A stretch of DNA of 64,000 nt from Spodoptera frugiperda (GCF_023101765.2 NC_064213.1:3348001-3412000); one strand, 5' to 3'. Numbered from the stretch's first letter, positions 45,033 to 57,380 are shown. Made by a program: numbers and translations. Notes: generated from the sequence alone by a model not told the origin.

Positions 45033-45208
45033 TTATGTTATAAGTTCCATGTTATAGGGGGTGAGCCTGGGCACAGTTCCAGTTACCGTGTTACTACTAG
45101 GAAATTTTTGAAAAAACGAAAAATGTTTAGCAATACTTTGCCCGACCTGGGAATCGAACTTGAGACCCCTTGTCCGGCAATCGCATTAGCGACCATTCTG
45201 TCGCTTGC
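45033..45208 (-). mobile_element. SINE S1, 3' part lost
   Basis: GTTATAAGTTCCATGTTATA, GGGAATCGAACTTGAGACCC (B box region), CAATCGCATTAGCGACC. Confidence 0.65.
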
Positions 45209-45318
45209 GACCATACCATCAGTGTAACTTGCAACCTTTAAATAGAATACAGTAATTGAATCATCAGGACATAACATTAGTTACATTTAGAAAGTGCAAA
45301 AACGATCATTTTCATAAG

Positions 45319-45599
45319 TGTGGGAGAGCCATGCTTCGGCACTAATGGGCCTCGACCGGAGTGATACCACGGCTTCACAGAAAACAGACGTGAAACAACG
45401 CTTGCGTTGTGTTTCGTTGTATGAGTAAGGTTACCGGAAGCCCAATTCCCCCCTTTCCAATCTACCTAATCCCCGATTCCTGAACAACAACCCGTAAATT
45501 CCTACGTAGCGCCTCTGGTGTTTCAAGTGTCCATGGGAGGCGGCGATTACTTACCATCAAGTGATACGTCTGCTCGTTTACGGCGTGTTTCATAAAAAA
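45319..45599 (+). mobile_element. Family D repeat, near complete
   Basis: GTGTGGGAGAGCCATGCTTC, TCGACCGGAGTGATACC, TTGCGTTGTGTTTCGTTG, CCCCGATTCC, CCATGGGAGGCGGCGATTAC, tail ATAAAAAAAA. Confidence 0.75.
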
Positions 45600-45773
45600 A
45601 AACTTGTCTCAGAATCAATTGTTAAATGTTTAGGATTCAAAGATAAAAGTACATAATATGACAATTCATGGGAATCAAATTAGCTGCGGTACTCAGTTTC
45701 ATTTAGCCGTCGAGTGCCGAAACGCGGATAGACGCGAGACACAATATATTTTCTATTGTGTCTTGTATACCGA

Positions 45774-46175
45774 CAGTCAAGCGGTTAATGGTTACTTAAC
45801 TTTAGCTTTATTTTAATGTCCGTCTTGAAGATTAGTTGAAAATATCAGACACGTATTTTTTATTTTCTTACGGAAACAAATACTTTCGAGTATTATATTG
45901 ATTTGAAATATCGCGTGACGTCACTTGCGGGTACATTTTAGACGTAGAAATGACGCATTTGCTGCAACTTCTAGACTTTGCTTCGGTTTTATCTAAATAT
46001 TGTTATCTTATATGACCAAATAAAAAATACGGGTCTAATAATTTTTTATTACCTAACTGAAGGACTGAATAGATTTTTAATTTTCATACCTTGTCATCAT
46101 TCCTATTGTTTTTGATAAAAAATAGTTACTAAGGAACAGTTTAAGTTATCATTAAATGTCTCTGCGGCAGTAAGG
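45774..46175. mobile_element. MITE P, long form
   Basis: Left AGTCAAGCGGTTAATGGTTA, right TTACTAAGGAACAGTTTAAG, CATTAAATGTCTCTGCGGCA. The interior is shared with 1153-1411, 1942-2238 and 46704-47010, linking the short palindromic form to a 400-bp form. Confidence 0.65.
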
Positions 46176-46195
46176 CTTTAAGTTTCATATTGACC

Positions 46196-46348
46196 GGAGC
46201 TATGGACTACCTAGCGGGGTTACCGAGGCTCCGGCTCGAAGGGCAGGAGTAGGAACGGGTTGGTTATTAGTCAGTAAGAGTCTTATACTCCCTCTTGCCT
46301 CACCCTAGGTGGGAAAAGTTATTAGATGTTTTCACCCCTTCCCCCCCC
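46196..46348 (-). mobile_element. Family C repeat
   Basis: GGACTACCTAGCGGGGTTAC, GAGGCTCCGGCTCGAAGGGC, GTCAGTAAGAGTCTTATACT. Confidence 0.68.
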
Positions 46349-46703
46349 AAATAAATTATATTTCATATTGGAATTACTTCAAATAAAACGACAAACCACA
46401 TAAAATTCCTTTCGAATAAACAGACTATCGACTTTATTAACATACTTATAGAGATTATATTGGCAAATTGTTTTCTTTAGAATTTTCAGTACTGATCCAA
46501 CAGGTTTATTGGTTCTCCCTGGAGACATGCGAAATTAATCCTTTTGTGTACAGGAATAAGGTAGATTAATCTGGGTAATTTTGGTGGGTATTGTTTAAAG
46601 ATGAGATGGAGCGGTAGTGGGTACCTAAGTGAGGTAGGGTTAAGGACCTAGGTGGGATAGTTATATTTTGTAATCCCCTATTGATTACTAGGTTCCTAAT
46701 TCT

Positions 46704-47010
46704 GGTTTTAATGTATGTCTGGTACATTAATTTAAGATATTAGACACGTATTTTTTCTTTTTCTTATATTTTAAATTATTAAATACTTTTGATGGTATAT
46801 TGATTTGAAATATCGTGTGACGTCACGATTCACTACATTTTATACGGTACCGTGACGTAGCTAGCTCCCTAAACTCCTAAACTATAATTTGTTGTATCTA
46901 AGCATTGTATATTTATGTGAGCAGATCCGCTTCTAAACTTAAGTTCGTTTTATCTGAGTATTGTTTACTTATATGTCCAAAAAATACGTATCTAATATTT
47001 TTTATCTGCA
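46704..47010 (+). mobile_element. MITE P interior
   Basis: TTTTAATGTATGTCTGGTAC, ATATCGTGTGACGTCACG, TTTTATCTGAGTATTGTTTA. Confidence 0.55.
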
Positions 47011-47279
47011 TTAAGTCCAAAATGTCTGACTCTGCCTTAAAGATGTAAATATATTTCCTGAGCGTTTCCCAACTTTGTTTTGGGGTCAGCACTAAGTCAC
47101 AGAATACTAAGTATCATTCAGCTGAACGTTTGCATAGAAATGGAAAAGCTTTAGGTTTACATAGAGAAGTAGGTATACGACTCGACTCGACACTGCACTG
47201 AAGATACGATAGTGAATTTTATTATTATTCTGTAAAACATTGTACCAATCTTTATTTATTTTATTTCTTACTACCTCAA

Positions 47280-47412
47280 ACATCGTTTTCTCACATTTTA
47301 AACCTTCCCTGGACTTCTACAAATAATTCAAGACAAAAATTTGCCAAATCGGCACAGTCATTCTCGAGTTTTAGCGAGACTAACGAACAGCAATTGATTT
47401 TTATATATATAG
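47280..47412 (-). repeat. Dispersed moth repeat, minus orientation
   Basis: TTAAACCTTCCCTGGACTTC, CGAGTTTTAGCGAGACTAAC, GAACAGCAATTGATTTTTAT. The plus copy is at 53967-54117. Confidence 0.6.
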
Positions 47413-48235
47413 ATAGATAGTTAGATTTGTTGATATATTATTATTTTTTATAACCCTTCATTCTTTTTTTCTCAATTAGTGTTGCTCCGAAACCGCGTCG
47501 CTGTGGTAGAATTAATGTAATTATTGGTTTGTGTTACAACTGGTGCTAAAAATCAGCGCTGTAACTCGAGCTATCGTTCTTGGCCATTTTAGCTAAGCAC
47601 TGGCCTTTTTTGTCTGTTGATTTTTTTTCGTTTAAGTATTTGCCTGCAATATCTTTTAACTGAGTAAATAAACTGCTTTCCTTTTTTTTTCAAATGATAT
47701 ATAAGTAAAGACAAACCATATCAAATAGAATCATGAATAATCATCAAATTACGCACTAAAACACACATTACATTAATTACAAGTAACAATTACAAATTAA
47801 TTATAAAATATGCATACTCAACTGACTGGTAAAAGTACAGACTTAACTCAATTTTGAAACAAATCAAGGAGGAATCATGCTATCTCTGTCATTTATACCA
47901 CGTTTTTAAGAGACAGCAAGACATCTGTCAAAGTTCTTTAAAACAAGGTGGTGTTTGAGAATTGTTCCGAAAATTTTGAATTGAGCAATGGTTTCCGATT
48001 TCTAAGTGAAATTACTTAGCTTTATGGTGCTCAGAATCTGATTGCTTGTGATTGAAATTGTACCCTATGTTATTTTGTAATTAGGTTTATTTTTACCTAA
48101 GTTGTTTTACACGAGTCGTCATCATTATTATGAGCCCGTAACTTTCCACGTTTCCCCGAAAATATAAAAGAAATAGTAAGTAGGGAGTGTTAGTTCGGTG
48201 TCTATCTACAGGCACCGAAACCAAAGATGTGATTA
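47413..48235. other. Intergenic DNA, nothing recognised
   Basis: AT-rich; no exon or repeat identified. Confidence 0.35.
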
Positions 48236-48353
48236 AAAATAGTTTTTGTCTGCCTGTCTGTGTGTGTGTTCAAGCATTAACGATGAAACTTGGCATAAGT
48301 ATACTTTAATATCCTGGGTACTTTTTATCCCAAAAAATATATACAAGGCAACC

Positions 48354-48772
48354 TCACGCCTTTTTATCCCCGAAGGTTACATTAGTGCACGTAGTGCCGC
48401 TATACAATGTACACCCACTATTCACCATTTGTGTTGTGGCGACACATTGACAAGTAACAAGTGACAGATGACAGAAGTCGCACATAGACTATCGACGAGC
48501 AAAATCAACGGATGACGTCACAAATATCCTGCATCGCACATATGAAGTTTACATGCGAAATAACACGGATAGAAAATCCCAACGAACAACAGTTGGGCAG
48601 AAAGCCCGCCAGGCTGATCACCTCGCCTGGTCCGAGGATCCTCCTTTTCTTAGGGAACTTTACTCTCTGTTCCCTAAAGTGTTATAAGTCCCATGTAATA
48701 GGGGGTGAGCCTATTGCCATAATATACTGGTTACAATTCCAAACTCCGTGCTACTACTGAGAAATTTTCAAA
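48354..48772 (-). mobile_element. SINE S1 split by element H
   Basis: Left TCACGCCTTTTTATCCCCGA to CACCATTTGTGTT, right GTGTTATAAGTCCCATGTAA to GAGAAATTTTCA. The halves are contiguous in intact S1. The tRNA-like head beyond is missing. Confidence 0.8.
48436..48678 (-). mobile_element. Element H, complete, with TSD GTGTT
   Basis: Inserted in SINE S1; GTGTT (48431-48435 and 48679-48683) is present once in intact S1. This fixes the ends as GTGGCGACAC and TTCCCTAAA. 243 bp, no TIRs, hairpin at one end, no open frame. Confidence 0.82.
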
Positions 48773-49217
48773 ATTATTAGTGTATACTAAAGAACAAAAT
48801 TGTGTGGCTAGATCCCTAGACAGGACTAGTGTACCAAACGCAAATAATATGTCTGTCGACTGTTAGGTTACCCGCAGCGGACTTTAAGCAGTAAGTGTAG
48901 GGCCGATGGTCGATATTCGCTTGAACCGCTCGCGGTACACGCGTGGTGCGGGTCGCAGCACTGGGGATCTTACATAAATGTGAATGTTTGTGAGTTTGTG
49001 TGTATCTTTGTTACTAAATCACGTCAAAATATCTGGATTGACGTGATTTCGGAACATGGAATGGTGAATGGATCAGGTTCATCCCGATTCATTCGCCATT
49101 TGGAACTGGGGTAGGTAGACTATGGTCAGGAATAACACACATGGGACTCTTTTTCTTTTCACGGGTCCGGGTGGAAAGTGTATTCTACTCTATCGTCACT
49201 TATATTTTTTTTTTGAA

Positions 49218-49513
49218 GGGGGAATACATCATCCAATGACTTCTCCCGCCTTAAGTGAGGTGAGAGGGAGTGTCAGACTCTTACTGACTAAAAACCACCC
49301 CGTTCCTTCTCCCGCTTTGAGCCGGAGCCCCGATAACCTGTTACGTTGTCCGCAGCTCCGGATATCGCCACTACACGGCAGCCTCGAGGCGAGAGCGAGA
49401 GAGTGTCAGACTCTTACTGACTAAACTTTCACCTGCTTTGAGCTGGAACCCCGATAATCAGTTACGTTGTCCACAGCTCCAGATATCCTCAAAACATGGC
49501 AGTACATTTTACA
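49218..49513 (+). mobile_element. Family C repeat with duplicated body
   Basis: GGGGGAATACATCATCCAAT, CTTACTGACTAAAAACCACC, GTTGTCCGCAGCTCCGGAT; then the 3' two thirds recur from about 49385 (GTGTCAGACTCTTACTGAC, GTTGTCCACAGCTCC). Confidence 0.7.
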
Positions 49514-49920
49514 TTAAATTGGAGACTCGATAGCCATTCAAGATAAAAAAAAATCTAAAAAGCTTTTATTTTTTTACTGATGTTTTTATAAAAACTCTGG
49601 ACTTTTAATTGGGATAAAATGTCCTAAAAACGAAATGGAATCAATTCGGCCGGCGGATCAGAATAATTGTTTTACAATTTATACGAGTAGGTCGGTATTT
49701 GGACCTAAAAGAGAAAAAAAAAATCTATGTTATTTTGATCAATCATTTTTTTTTATTTCTGTAAAGCACCTAGTTACCTACCTATCTGGAAGACATGGGG
49801 ACAGACCTATGTCCAGCAGTGGCCGTCTTGTAACTAAGGGATACATAGTGATGAGGAAACAGTCTGATAAAAAAACTCATAGAAACGAATTACTCAAAGT
49901 AAATACCTACATAATCCTTT

Positions 49921-50070
49921 TTTGAGGGGGAAAATCATCAAATGACTTCTCCCGCCTTGGGCGAGACCAGAGGAAGTGTCAGACTCTTACTGACTAAAAA
50001 CCACCCAGTTCCTATTCCTGCTTTTCGAGCCGGAGCCCCGGTAAACCCGCTAGGTAGTCCGCAGCTTCGA
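49921..50070 (+). mobile_element. Family C repeat
   Basis: GAGGGGGAAAATCATCAAAT, CCGCCTTGGGCGAGACC, TTCGAGCCGGAGCCCCGG, GTAGTCCGCAGC. Confidence 0.7.
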
Positions 50071-51170
50071 AATACACAATCTAACACAGACGAAATCATG
50101 CTGAAAAGTTAGTATTTACACACACCTACTTAATTTACTTTAATAACAAATTCATTACATAACTCCATGTATATGTTTCTAAACCGTCTACATTGAGGTT
50201 ACACCCACAAGTAAGACCGTTATGCTGTAAATCTAGACGTAATATGGGTAGAGACTGGAACTGGGTATAAAACTGTATTCTGGGTAGTTGTCCAGACATT
50301 TTTGTGGATATCGTGGTTTGAAGAGCAAGTTTTAAAGCTTTTTTGGTAGATAGTCACTGCGACGTTTTAAATTATTTGATGATTTTTTTAATCTTAATAT
50401 TTTTTTGTTTGGGGTTTTTTCCTGATAGGAAAACGACGGCCCCATTATATTATGATACAATATTAAATACACAGAACAAAGAAGCAGCTAAACCGTTTAC
50501 GGTTATCTTGAAAATGAAATGATTAAATGATACAGAGATTATTTTACATAGTAGGACTTCTACTACCCGATGAGATAAACTACTACCCTATTTCGGAGTC
50601 CAGAATCATTAGACGACAAAATGGAAGAAATAGTAAATTAGCTTTTATATTTATATATCCATAGGTGTCAATTTTATTGTGTAACAGGTCACTGAGTAAG
50701 AAGGGAGTAAAAGTTTCAGTTGCCAAATGCGTTGGCAAAATAACTTTGCCATTGGTGTTAAAAGCATACAAAAGAATAAAAGAAATACAGAAAGAAATCC
50801 ATACAAATTGAATACCTGCCCGTGATAGAAAAGGAAACAAAATGTCCTTAATAACCGAAGGAAAATACCGAAGTAAAGTAATTAAACTCCTTTCATTAAT
50901 AAATTGGAAACATTCAATAGGTATTTAAAGGTAAAATAATTTAAGATGGAAATTCTTTACGAGATCTGAACGTGTCATAAGTAGAGCTTAAGCCAATGAA
51001 CAGTACAAGGAAAAAATTACAATATTATAAACCACTTGTAATAACAATTTTTCTATACAAATTAACGTAACACATACACTTTAACGATTAGAATTTTTAA
51101 CACATTATTTCACACTTATTTTTTCGTTTATTAAAAAAACTACGCGGCTTTTCCGACTTTTTTTTGAGTT
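50071..51170. other. Intergenic DNA, nothing recognised
   Basis: AT-rich, including a run of weak open frames at 50583-50840 without context. Confidence 0.35.
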
Positions 51171-51310
51171 TTCCGACTTTTAGGGCTTTGTACGGTCGGG
51201 TCGTTGTTGGGCGGCGACGTTTGGGCGGCCCGCCCTGCCGGTAGACGCGGTTAAACTGCCGGTTCGCCGCTCAGTCGACCTCGAGCGCCTACTACATGCG
51301 CAGAACTCAC
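51171..51310. promoter_or_regulatory. Isolated GC-rich block, possible promoter / 5' UTR
   Basis: About 140 bp rich in CG dinucleotides (TTGGGCGGCGACGTTTGGGC, GGCGGCCCGCCC) stands in strongly AT-rich DNA with no open frame and no resemblance to the repeat families here. In moth genomes such blocks often mark a promoter or non-coding first exon. Neither gene in the window can be connected to it from sequence alone. Confidence 0.35.
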
Positions 51311-51660
51311 TCGATTATCGCTTCCAAAACTCGATGATTAGGTTTCTTTGGGAATGTGACCCTTTATATTTCTTCTACTGAGTTTTTGTCAAGGTCACTT
51401 TTATTTGAAAATAAAGTTAATTCGTATTTGAGGCACGTGTTCCGATGTGTGACGGTCCGTTGTGTGTCGGAAAAATATGATCTTTCTTAGAAGTTACTAC
51501 TTAGTGGTATGTCATTGCATGTTAGAATATTTGACCCAATTACGTGACCAGTCAGTAGTTTTCCTCATAAAAATGGGAATATTAATATGAGTGGTGAAAC
51601 GACACCTAACCCTTCGAAGTAAATAGGTATAATCATCAGCATTATACCTTCACGCCATTA

Positions 51661-51915
51661 CTTGTGTGGGAGAGCCTTGCTTCGGCACGAATGGGCCGGC
51701 TCGACCGGTGTAATACCACGGCCTCGCAGAAAACCGACGTGAAACAACGCTTGCGTTATGTGAGTGAGGTTGCCGGAGGCCCAATTACCCCCACCCCTGT
51801 TGCCAATCTTCATAATCTCCAATTCACCAACAACCCTTAAATTTCTAACTCCCAAAAGGCCGACAACGCACTTGTAACGCCTCTGGTGTTTCGAATGTCT
51901 ATGGGCAGCGACTGA
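51661..51915 (+). mobile_element. Family D repeat
   Basis: GTGTGGGAGAGCCTTGCTTC, CTCGCAGAAAACCGACGTG, CACCAACAACCCTTAAATTT, CTCTGGTGTTTCGAATG. The 3' tail is missing. Confidence 0.7.
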
Positions 51916-52337
51916 CTGACATGTGAGAATTTAAATATTAGGTTCCCAAAAGATTGGTACATGGGACTTATAACATAATTGGTGAACGTCTACGTCCCCA
52001 AAGAATTGGCATAACATAACATGACTGGTAAACGTGGAAAATTGACTATTTTTCCCAACCTCGGCAGTCGCTTTGCCGCCACTCATTCAACGAAGCAACG
52101 TGTGAAATCCTCTCAGCACAAATGTAAACAAATCGAATGAATTCTATCTATCTAACTATACACCTATAAGAAAACAACTACAGTCACGTAGACGCATACG
52201 TAGACTAAAACATAATCTAGGAATTACTCGCTTTACTCTTTAGTCTGCTAAAAATACTCATCTTCATTCAATCCTATAGACATAGATGTACCTATGTAAG
52301 TATCTGAGTACTATGTAAAAGGCAGGAAGCAAACGTA

Positions 52338-52486
52338 TCCGGAGCTGCGGACTACCTAGCGGGTTTACCGGGGCTCCGGCTCGAAAAGCAGGAGTGGGAA
52401 CGGGGTAGTTTTTAGTCAGTAAGAGTCTGACACTCCTTCTCGCCTCGCCTAAGGCGGGAGAAGTCATTGGATGATTTTCCCTTCCC
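52338..52486 (-). mobile_element. Family C repeat, well preserved
   Basis: CCGGAGCTGCGGACTACCTA, GCGGGTTTACCGGGGCTCCG, GTCAGTAAGAGTCTGACACT, GTCATTGGATGATTTTCCCT. Confidence 0.75.
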
Positions 52487-52683
52487 AAAAATAAAGGGAG
52501 CAAACGTAGACACTGGTCGGGACATGGGTCTGATGTCAGGATACAAGTTATCGATAAATATTTAATTTCTATAGATTAGAGAACAAAAATAGGATGATAA
52601 AGAAAGAGCAATAGAGAACGAATTTGAATAAACAATAGTTTCTATTTGTATGTTTGTCTTTTTACACACGCTTAATTTTTGAT

Positions 52684-52785
52684 TGGGGGAAAAAGTCATC
52701 CAATGACTTCACGCACCTTGTGTGAGGCAAGAATGACATTTACTTACTAAACACCACCCTGTTCCTACTCCTTCTCTTCAATACT
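52684..52785 (+). mobile_element. Family C fragment
   Basis: GGGGGAAAAAGTCATCCAAT, CACCTTGTGTGAGGC, CACCACCCTGTTCCTACTCC. Confidence 0.55.
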
Positions 52786-53160
52786 TTTGGATGAAATTGC
52801 AAGCAGAAACGAATACTATAAAATATCGATAAAAAGTGTTCCCAGTCGATAACTAGAAACAGCAAATCTAGATACGTTTGCACAGCTCCTAACCGATCGA
52901 AAATATATTTTTAATCACGTGTTTTTACCAGATTGTTATCTAAAGTGGTGTATGACCTGTACATGACAGTATTTTGTATGACATAGATATTTAGTGATCC
53001 ATATTTCATAACAGTGTACCTAATCATTACCGTTGTTTGAATTTGTGGCAGACTGTTAGTCATTAGATCAACATAACTGATATTTTTGTTATGATTATTT
53101 ATTGTATTGTAGCTGTTTTATTGATCGAATGCAGGAGATTTTTACTACGACTCTTTAGAA

Positions 53161-53473
53161 ATGCTTTTCCACCAAAGGTGTGTTATGCCACGTTGCTGTG
53201 GATGCGTTTGGCTTCCACCAATCAATTCAATTCCACCAGTGCTAACACATAGCTTTACCACTGTATATGGAAAAATGCGTGCAATGGTTAGCCTTGGATG
53301 GAGCTGCGCATCTTACTCGCACAGCTACTTTGCAACGGCACATCTTCATAGCACATTTTACTCGCACAGCTACATAGCTTAGAATCGGTGGAAACGGTCA
53401 CATAGTTTCACAGCTTAGCTATTACATCTTCGTAGCATAGCTACATAGCACATCTTAAGTGGAAAATCAACCT
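53161..53473. mobile_element. MITE M1
   Basis: ATGCTTTTCCACCAAAGGTG to CTACATAGCACATCTTAAGT, GGAAAATCAACC. Confidence 0.7.
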
Positions 53474-53966
53474 ACGGTTCCATTAACTCTGGTAACTTAA
53501 AAGTCCCTTTAATTTTCAATATTATAACATTGTACCTATATTATGAAAAGACCACTTCCTTGGTAACCGTACCTACCTACATCTAACGAGACAACCGCCT
53601 ACACGTGGTATAATTCGTACAAAATCGCTCCGTTATCCGATTGTTAAGCCCTTATTTGCACACCTTAAGAGATTTTCTTACACTTGATCAATCCACAGGT
53701 GTTTAGGACACCCACGCGACTCGTGTAGCTCCCAATTACATAAACATCAGCTGTTTTTCTTGAAGGATTAGGCGGCGTACTTGTAATACCTGTTTTACCA
53801 ATGTTAAGATATATGACAAATCCTGCGACACTATGAGGCGTTCTGAGAATTTTCGAAAAAACATCATTCCATTATATGTACCTATAATGGAATGATTTTC
53901 AAACCCAGCCAGAGGCCAAAGGAAGCCATACCTAAAATCAGACCAAAGGTGTCTGTATATGGATTA

Positions 53967-54117
53967 TCTTCTATATATAAAAATCAATTGCTGTTCGTTA
54001 GTCTCGCTAAAACTAGAGATCGGCTGGACTGATTTGGCTAATTTTGGTTTGAATTATTTGTGGAAGTCCAGGGAAGGTTTAAAAGGTGAGAACATGTTTG
54101 AGGCGGTACAAAGTTTG
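53967..54117 (+). repeat. Dispersed moth repeat
   Basis: ATAAAAATCAATTGCTGTTC, GTTAGTCTCGCTAAAACTAG, TTTGTGGAAGTCCAGGGAAG. Inverse of 47280-47412. Confidence 0.6.
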
Positions 54118-54972
54118 CCAGGACAGCTGATTTGAAATGAATGCTGCAACGTTTGGTTGAAGCAGAGACCCTTTGCAATCACTTGGTAAAAATAAAACTT
54201 CAAAAAGTAAATCAATAAACTTTTATTTGACATGAAATAAAACGCACAGCACTTCATATACATCACAAGATAGAAAACATTACATTGGGGTACATTAGAT
54301 TACACTACAAAATAATTGAACAATACAACACTTACAAACTACATCAGTCATTCACACAATTCTAATATTAATTTAAAAGTTTAAATTAAAAACATAATTT
54401 AGTTGACAAATCCATTAATTTTAATATCATAGCCATATCAAAATCAGTTGCGTTTAAAAAAAAACTGTATAAGATAAAAGGGTTGCCATTTATGTTATAA
54501 TTTATCTATCAAGTTTTACGATGAGGAGTTTCGCTCTACTGGGGAACCAAGTGTAGCCTATGGTCAATAGAAAATTCAACTGTATAGATACATACATCAA
54601 AATTTTCAATTCGTATCCAGAAATTCCTTTACCATAGGTATCGTGGTAGGCCATAGTATATTTTGATCGCTGTTTTGAATTAAATAGAATTGAACTTGAT
54701 ATTATTCTCCTATTTCGTTAGCGATTAGTAAAGAAGCCTGTACACAAAGCAATAAATTAAAAACTCGACTACTTAAAACTAAATATTAAACTTATTATTT
54801 AAGTTGAAACAGAAAATAAGCTTGAACATTTACGAAAAGAGAAAACTATAGTAACAAATAAGGTTGTGTTTAGGTTCTGTGCGATAAACTCTTTGTGTAA
54901 AATAAAAATATGTTTTGTGTGATTTTAGTGCTTATTTCATACATTTGCAATAAATAAGTTTTGTTTACTTCT
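54118..54972. other. Intergenic DNA, nothing recognised
   Basis: AT-rich without landmarks. Confidence 0.35.
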
Positions 54973-55125
54973 GTACCCTTAGTATCAGTTTACTTTACGT
55001 TGAACGAAAACAAAACGAGAGCGCGGCTCTGATTGGTTAGTTCATTAGCGCTGGCCAATCAGAGCGCCGAACGCGCTTTCGTTTCGTTTTCGTTCAACGT
55101 AAAGCAAACACGTACTAAGGATACA
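54973..55125. mobile_element. Foldback element F, best copy
   Basis: GTACCCTTAGTATCAGTTTA and TTTACGTTGAACGAAAACAA are mirrored by TTTTCGTTCAACGTAAAGCA and CACGTACTAAGGATAC. Loop GATTGGTTAG...GGCCAATCAG. Confidence 0.8.
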
Positions 55126-55464
55126 GAACGAAAAACTTAGAATTAATATTATGTAGTGTGCTTAAGTTGATTCAAATGCAAATTAGTGTAAGTAAAAAAA
55201 AACTTAAAATGCTTAGTCAAAAGTATTTAACGAAAAATGCAGATTATATCTTAGAAACATAGGGGATTCATACGTATGTTTGTTATTCGTGTTAAAAAGG
55301 AATTCGTTCTTAAAACTATAAAATCTAGTTCGATAAATTGAATATTAACTCGAGTTAATTAGTTTAAATTATGGCAACCGTCGCTTAATGTTATAGGCAC
55401 AGTATATTTAGGTCACATATTCGGAAACAGGGTACTTTTTGGGCTAAAAAAATCACGTGATGAT

Positions 55465-55722
55465 ATTATGGTAAGCAATCGCTGCCGCCCAAAGACAGCC
55501 GAAATACCAGAAGCGTGCGTTGCTGGTCTTTTGAATTTAAGGGTTGTTGGAGAATCGGGGATTGGGAAGATTGGGAAGGAGGGTTATTGGGCTTCCAGTA
55601 ACCTCAGTCACATAACGAAAAACAACGCAAGCGATTTTTCATATCGATTGTCTTTGAGGCCGTGGTATCACTCCGAACAATCGGCCCATTAGTGTAAAAG
55701 CATAGCTCTTCCACGTGTAGTT
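55465..55722 (-). mobile_element. Family D repeat
   Basis: TATGGTAAGCAATCGCTGCC, TTTAAGGGTTGTTGGAG, GGGGATTGGGAAGATTGGGA, GCATAGCTCTTCCACG. Confidence 0.68.
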
Positions 55723-56051
55723 TAGAACGATGTAATCTAGACATTAGAATTACTAAATAACTCATTAATTTACTTCTTAATCAATCATTTTACAAACAAC
55801 GTGTATTTTTGCAAACCAATTTCCTGAATATGTGACCCGGTCTATAAATACCGATTATAATACATTCGTTACTAAAACCGTTTTCTATTACATTAACATT
55901 TAATAAATACCTACGGTATGATATGTTTAGGTAAATTGAATATGGTTTTTATTGCTTTAAGTTATTTAAAATGTAGATTTAGATAAAAGTTTTAAAATCT
56001 ATTGTTAATTTCGAATTTGCTATATCGAATATGATTATCAGGATAACTCTA

Positions 56052-56103
56052 GTATTAGAATAAGTTTGCTTTACGTTTAAAAAAAACGAAACGAGAGCGC
56101 GTT
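56052..56103. mobile_element. Half of foldback element F
   Basis: TATTAGAATAAGTTTGCTTT, ACGAAACGAGAGCGCGTTAG with no opposite arm. Confidence 0.5.
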
Positions 56104-56175
56104 AGACAAAGTGTCTAGCGTACCTACATAAGACAAAACGTTATGGCAAATTCGAAATAAATTCAGTTGAAGTGT

Positions 56176-56307
56176 TACTGCCGCACTCAGTCATTTAATG
56201 GTTACTTAAACTCTTACTAAGTAACGATCTAACGATTTTCTATCGAGAAGAATTACTAAGGAATGGGTTATGTAAGCATTAAATGACTGGGTTAAGTATG
56301 GCAGTTA
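56176..56307. mobile_element. Palindromic MITE P (short form)
   Basis: TACTGCCGCACTCAGTCATT, TAATGGTTACTTAAACT mirrored by TTATGTAAGCATTAAATGAC and TATGGCAGTTAG. Confidence 0.72.
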
Positions 56308-56818
56308 GTCCAAAATGCTGGTTAGAAAGATTAAGATTGTAAATCACTTTTGTTTCTTGATTTTAAACGTAACACATTATATTTAAGGCTAGTTTGACTG
56401 ACAGATAATACCTACATATACAAATTAGTATTCAAACGATTAGTATTACGAAAATATTATTACAAACACGACACCAAATGTGAAAGGGTGCAAAAATACC
56501 ATATTTTTTATTAATAAAATTACGTATTATCGACTTATAAATAACTTATGATCATAATAATCATAGATAATACATGTTACCATTAACTTGGGTCCCTATT
56601 AATATCAGTAGAAATCGTAAACTACAGTTAAAATTACTGTATACCGGATTTTAGATACAAAATAACATAAAATATATTGTTTCTGAAAAATATATTAATT
56701 CAAAATTATAAATGTACATTATTCTTATTATTATTTTACGAATGGCACAGGAAAAGAAGCGATTTTTAATACATTTTTGCGGGTGACAAACTTAGTCATG
56801 GTAGCTTGTGATGAACCA

Positions 56819-56914
56819 ATACCATTAGTATGAGTTTATTCAGCGCTCTGATTGGCCGATTCAAATAAACCAACCAATCAGAGAGCCGAACGCAGTCTCG
56901 TTTCTACGCTAAGC
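56819..56914. mobile_element. Foldback F, shortened
   Basis: ATACCATTAGTATGAG, CAGCGCTCTGATTGGCC and CCAACCAATCAGAGAGCCG, CAGTCTCGTTTC. Confidence 0.6.
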
Positions 56915-57380
56915 TTGTCACCTAACAAATCTTAAATATTTTAACAAATTATACAAATTCGTATCAAATAAATTACTAAATTCGTTGGAAAGGCAAGACT
57001 ATATATTATTACTTAAGATTCATATCATTATTATCATTACATTAATGTGTAGTGAAAAATCACAGCAAGCGTTAAGAAAACTAAAAACTAAAAATAAATA
57101 ATAAACTGTAAACTAAAATTTAATCTTAACGTTAACAGTGATATGTGGTATCGATTAATATTATTCGAGAAGATAATCGATGTCGAATAACGTAGTGAAA
57201 CGATTGTTTTTATAAAATTTATAAATTAACAATTACAAACCACTGGTCGAAGTAATGCTAGAAATAAATACAAATTACTAAAGTTTATAGAAAATTGATT
57301 TCTTTTTTGATGAATCGTTAAAGGATACAAGGGTAATGTGCTTTTTGAGTGGCATCAGAATACCTGATACGATTTAAACA

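Noticed and set aside
49122..49424. 100-residue plus-strand frame
   Set aside because: It runs through family C repeat sequence; similar frames recur at other copies (13360, 34525, 52264).
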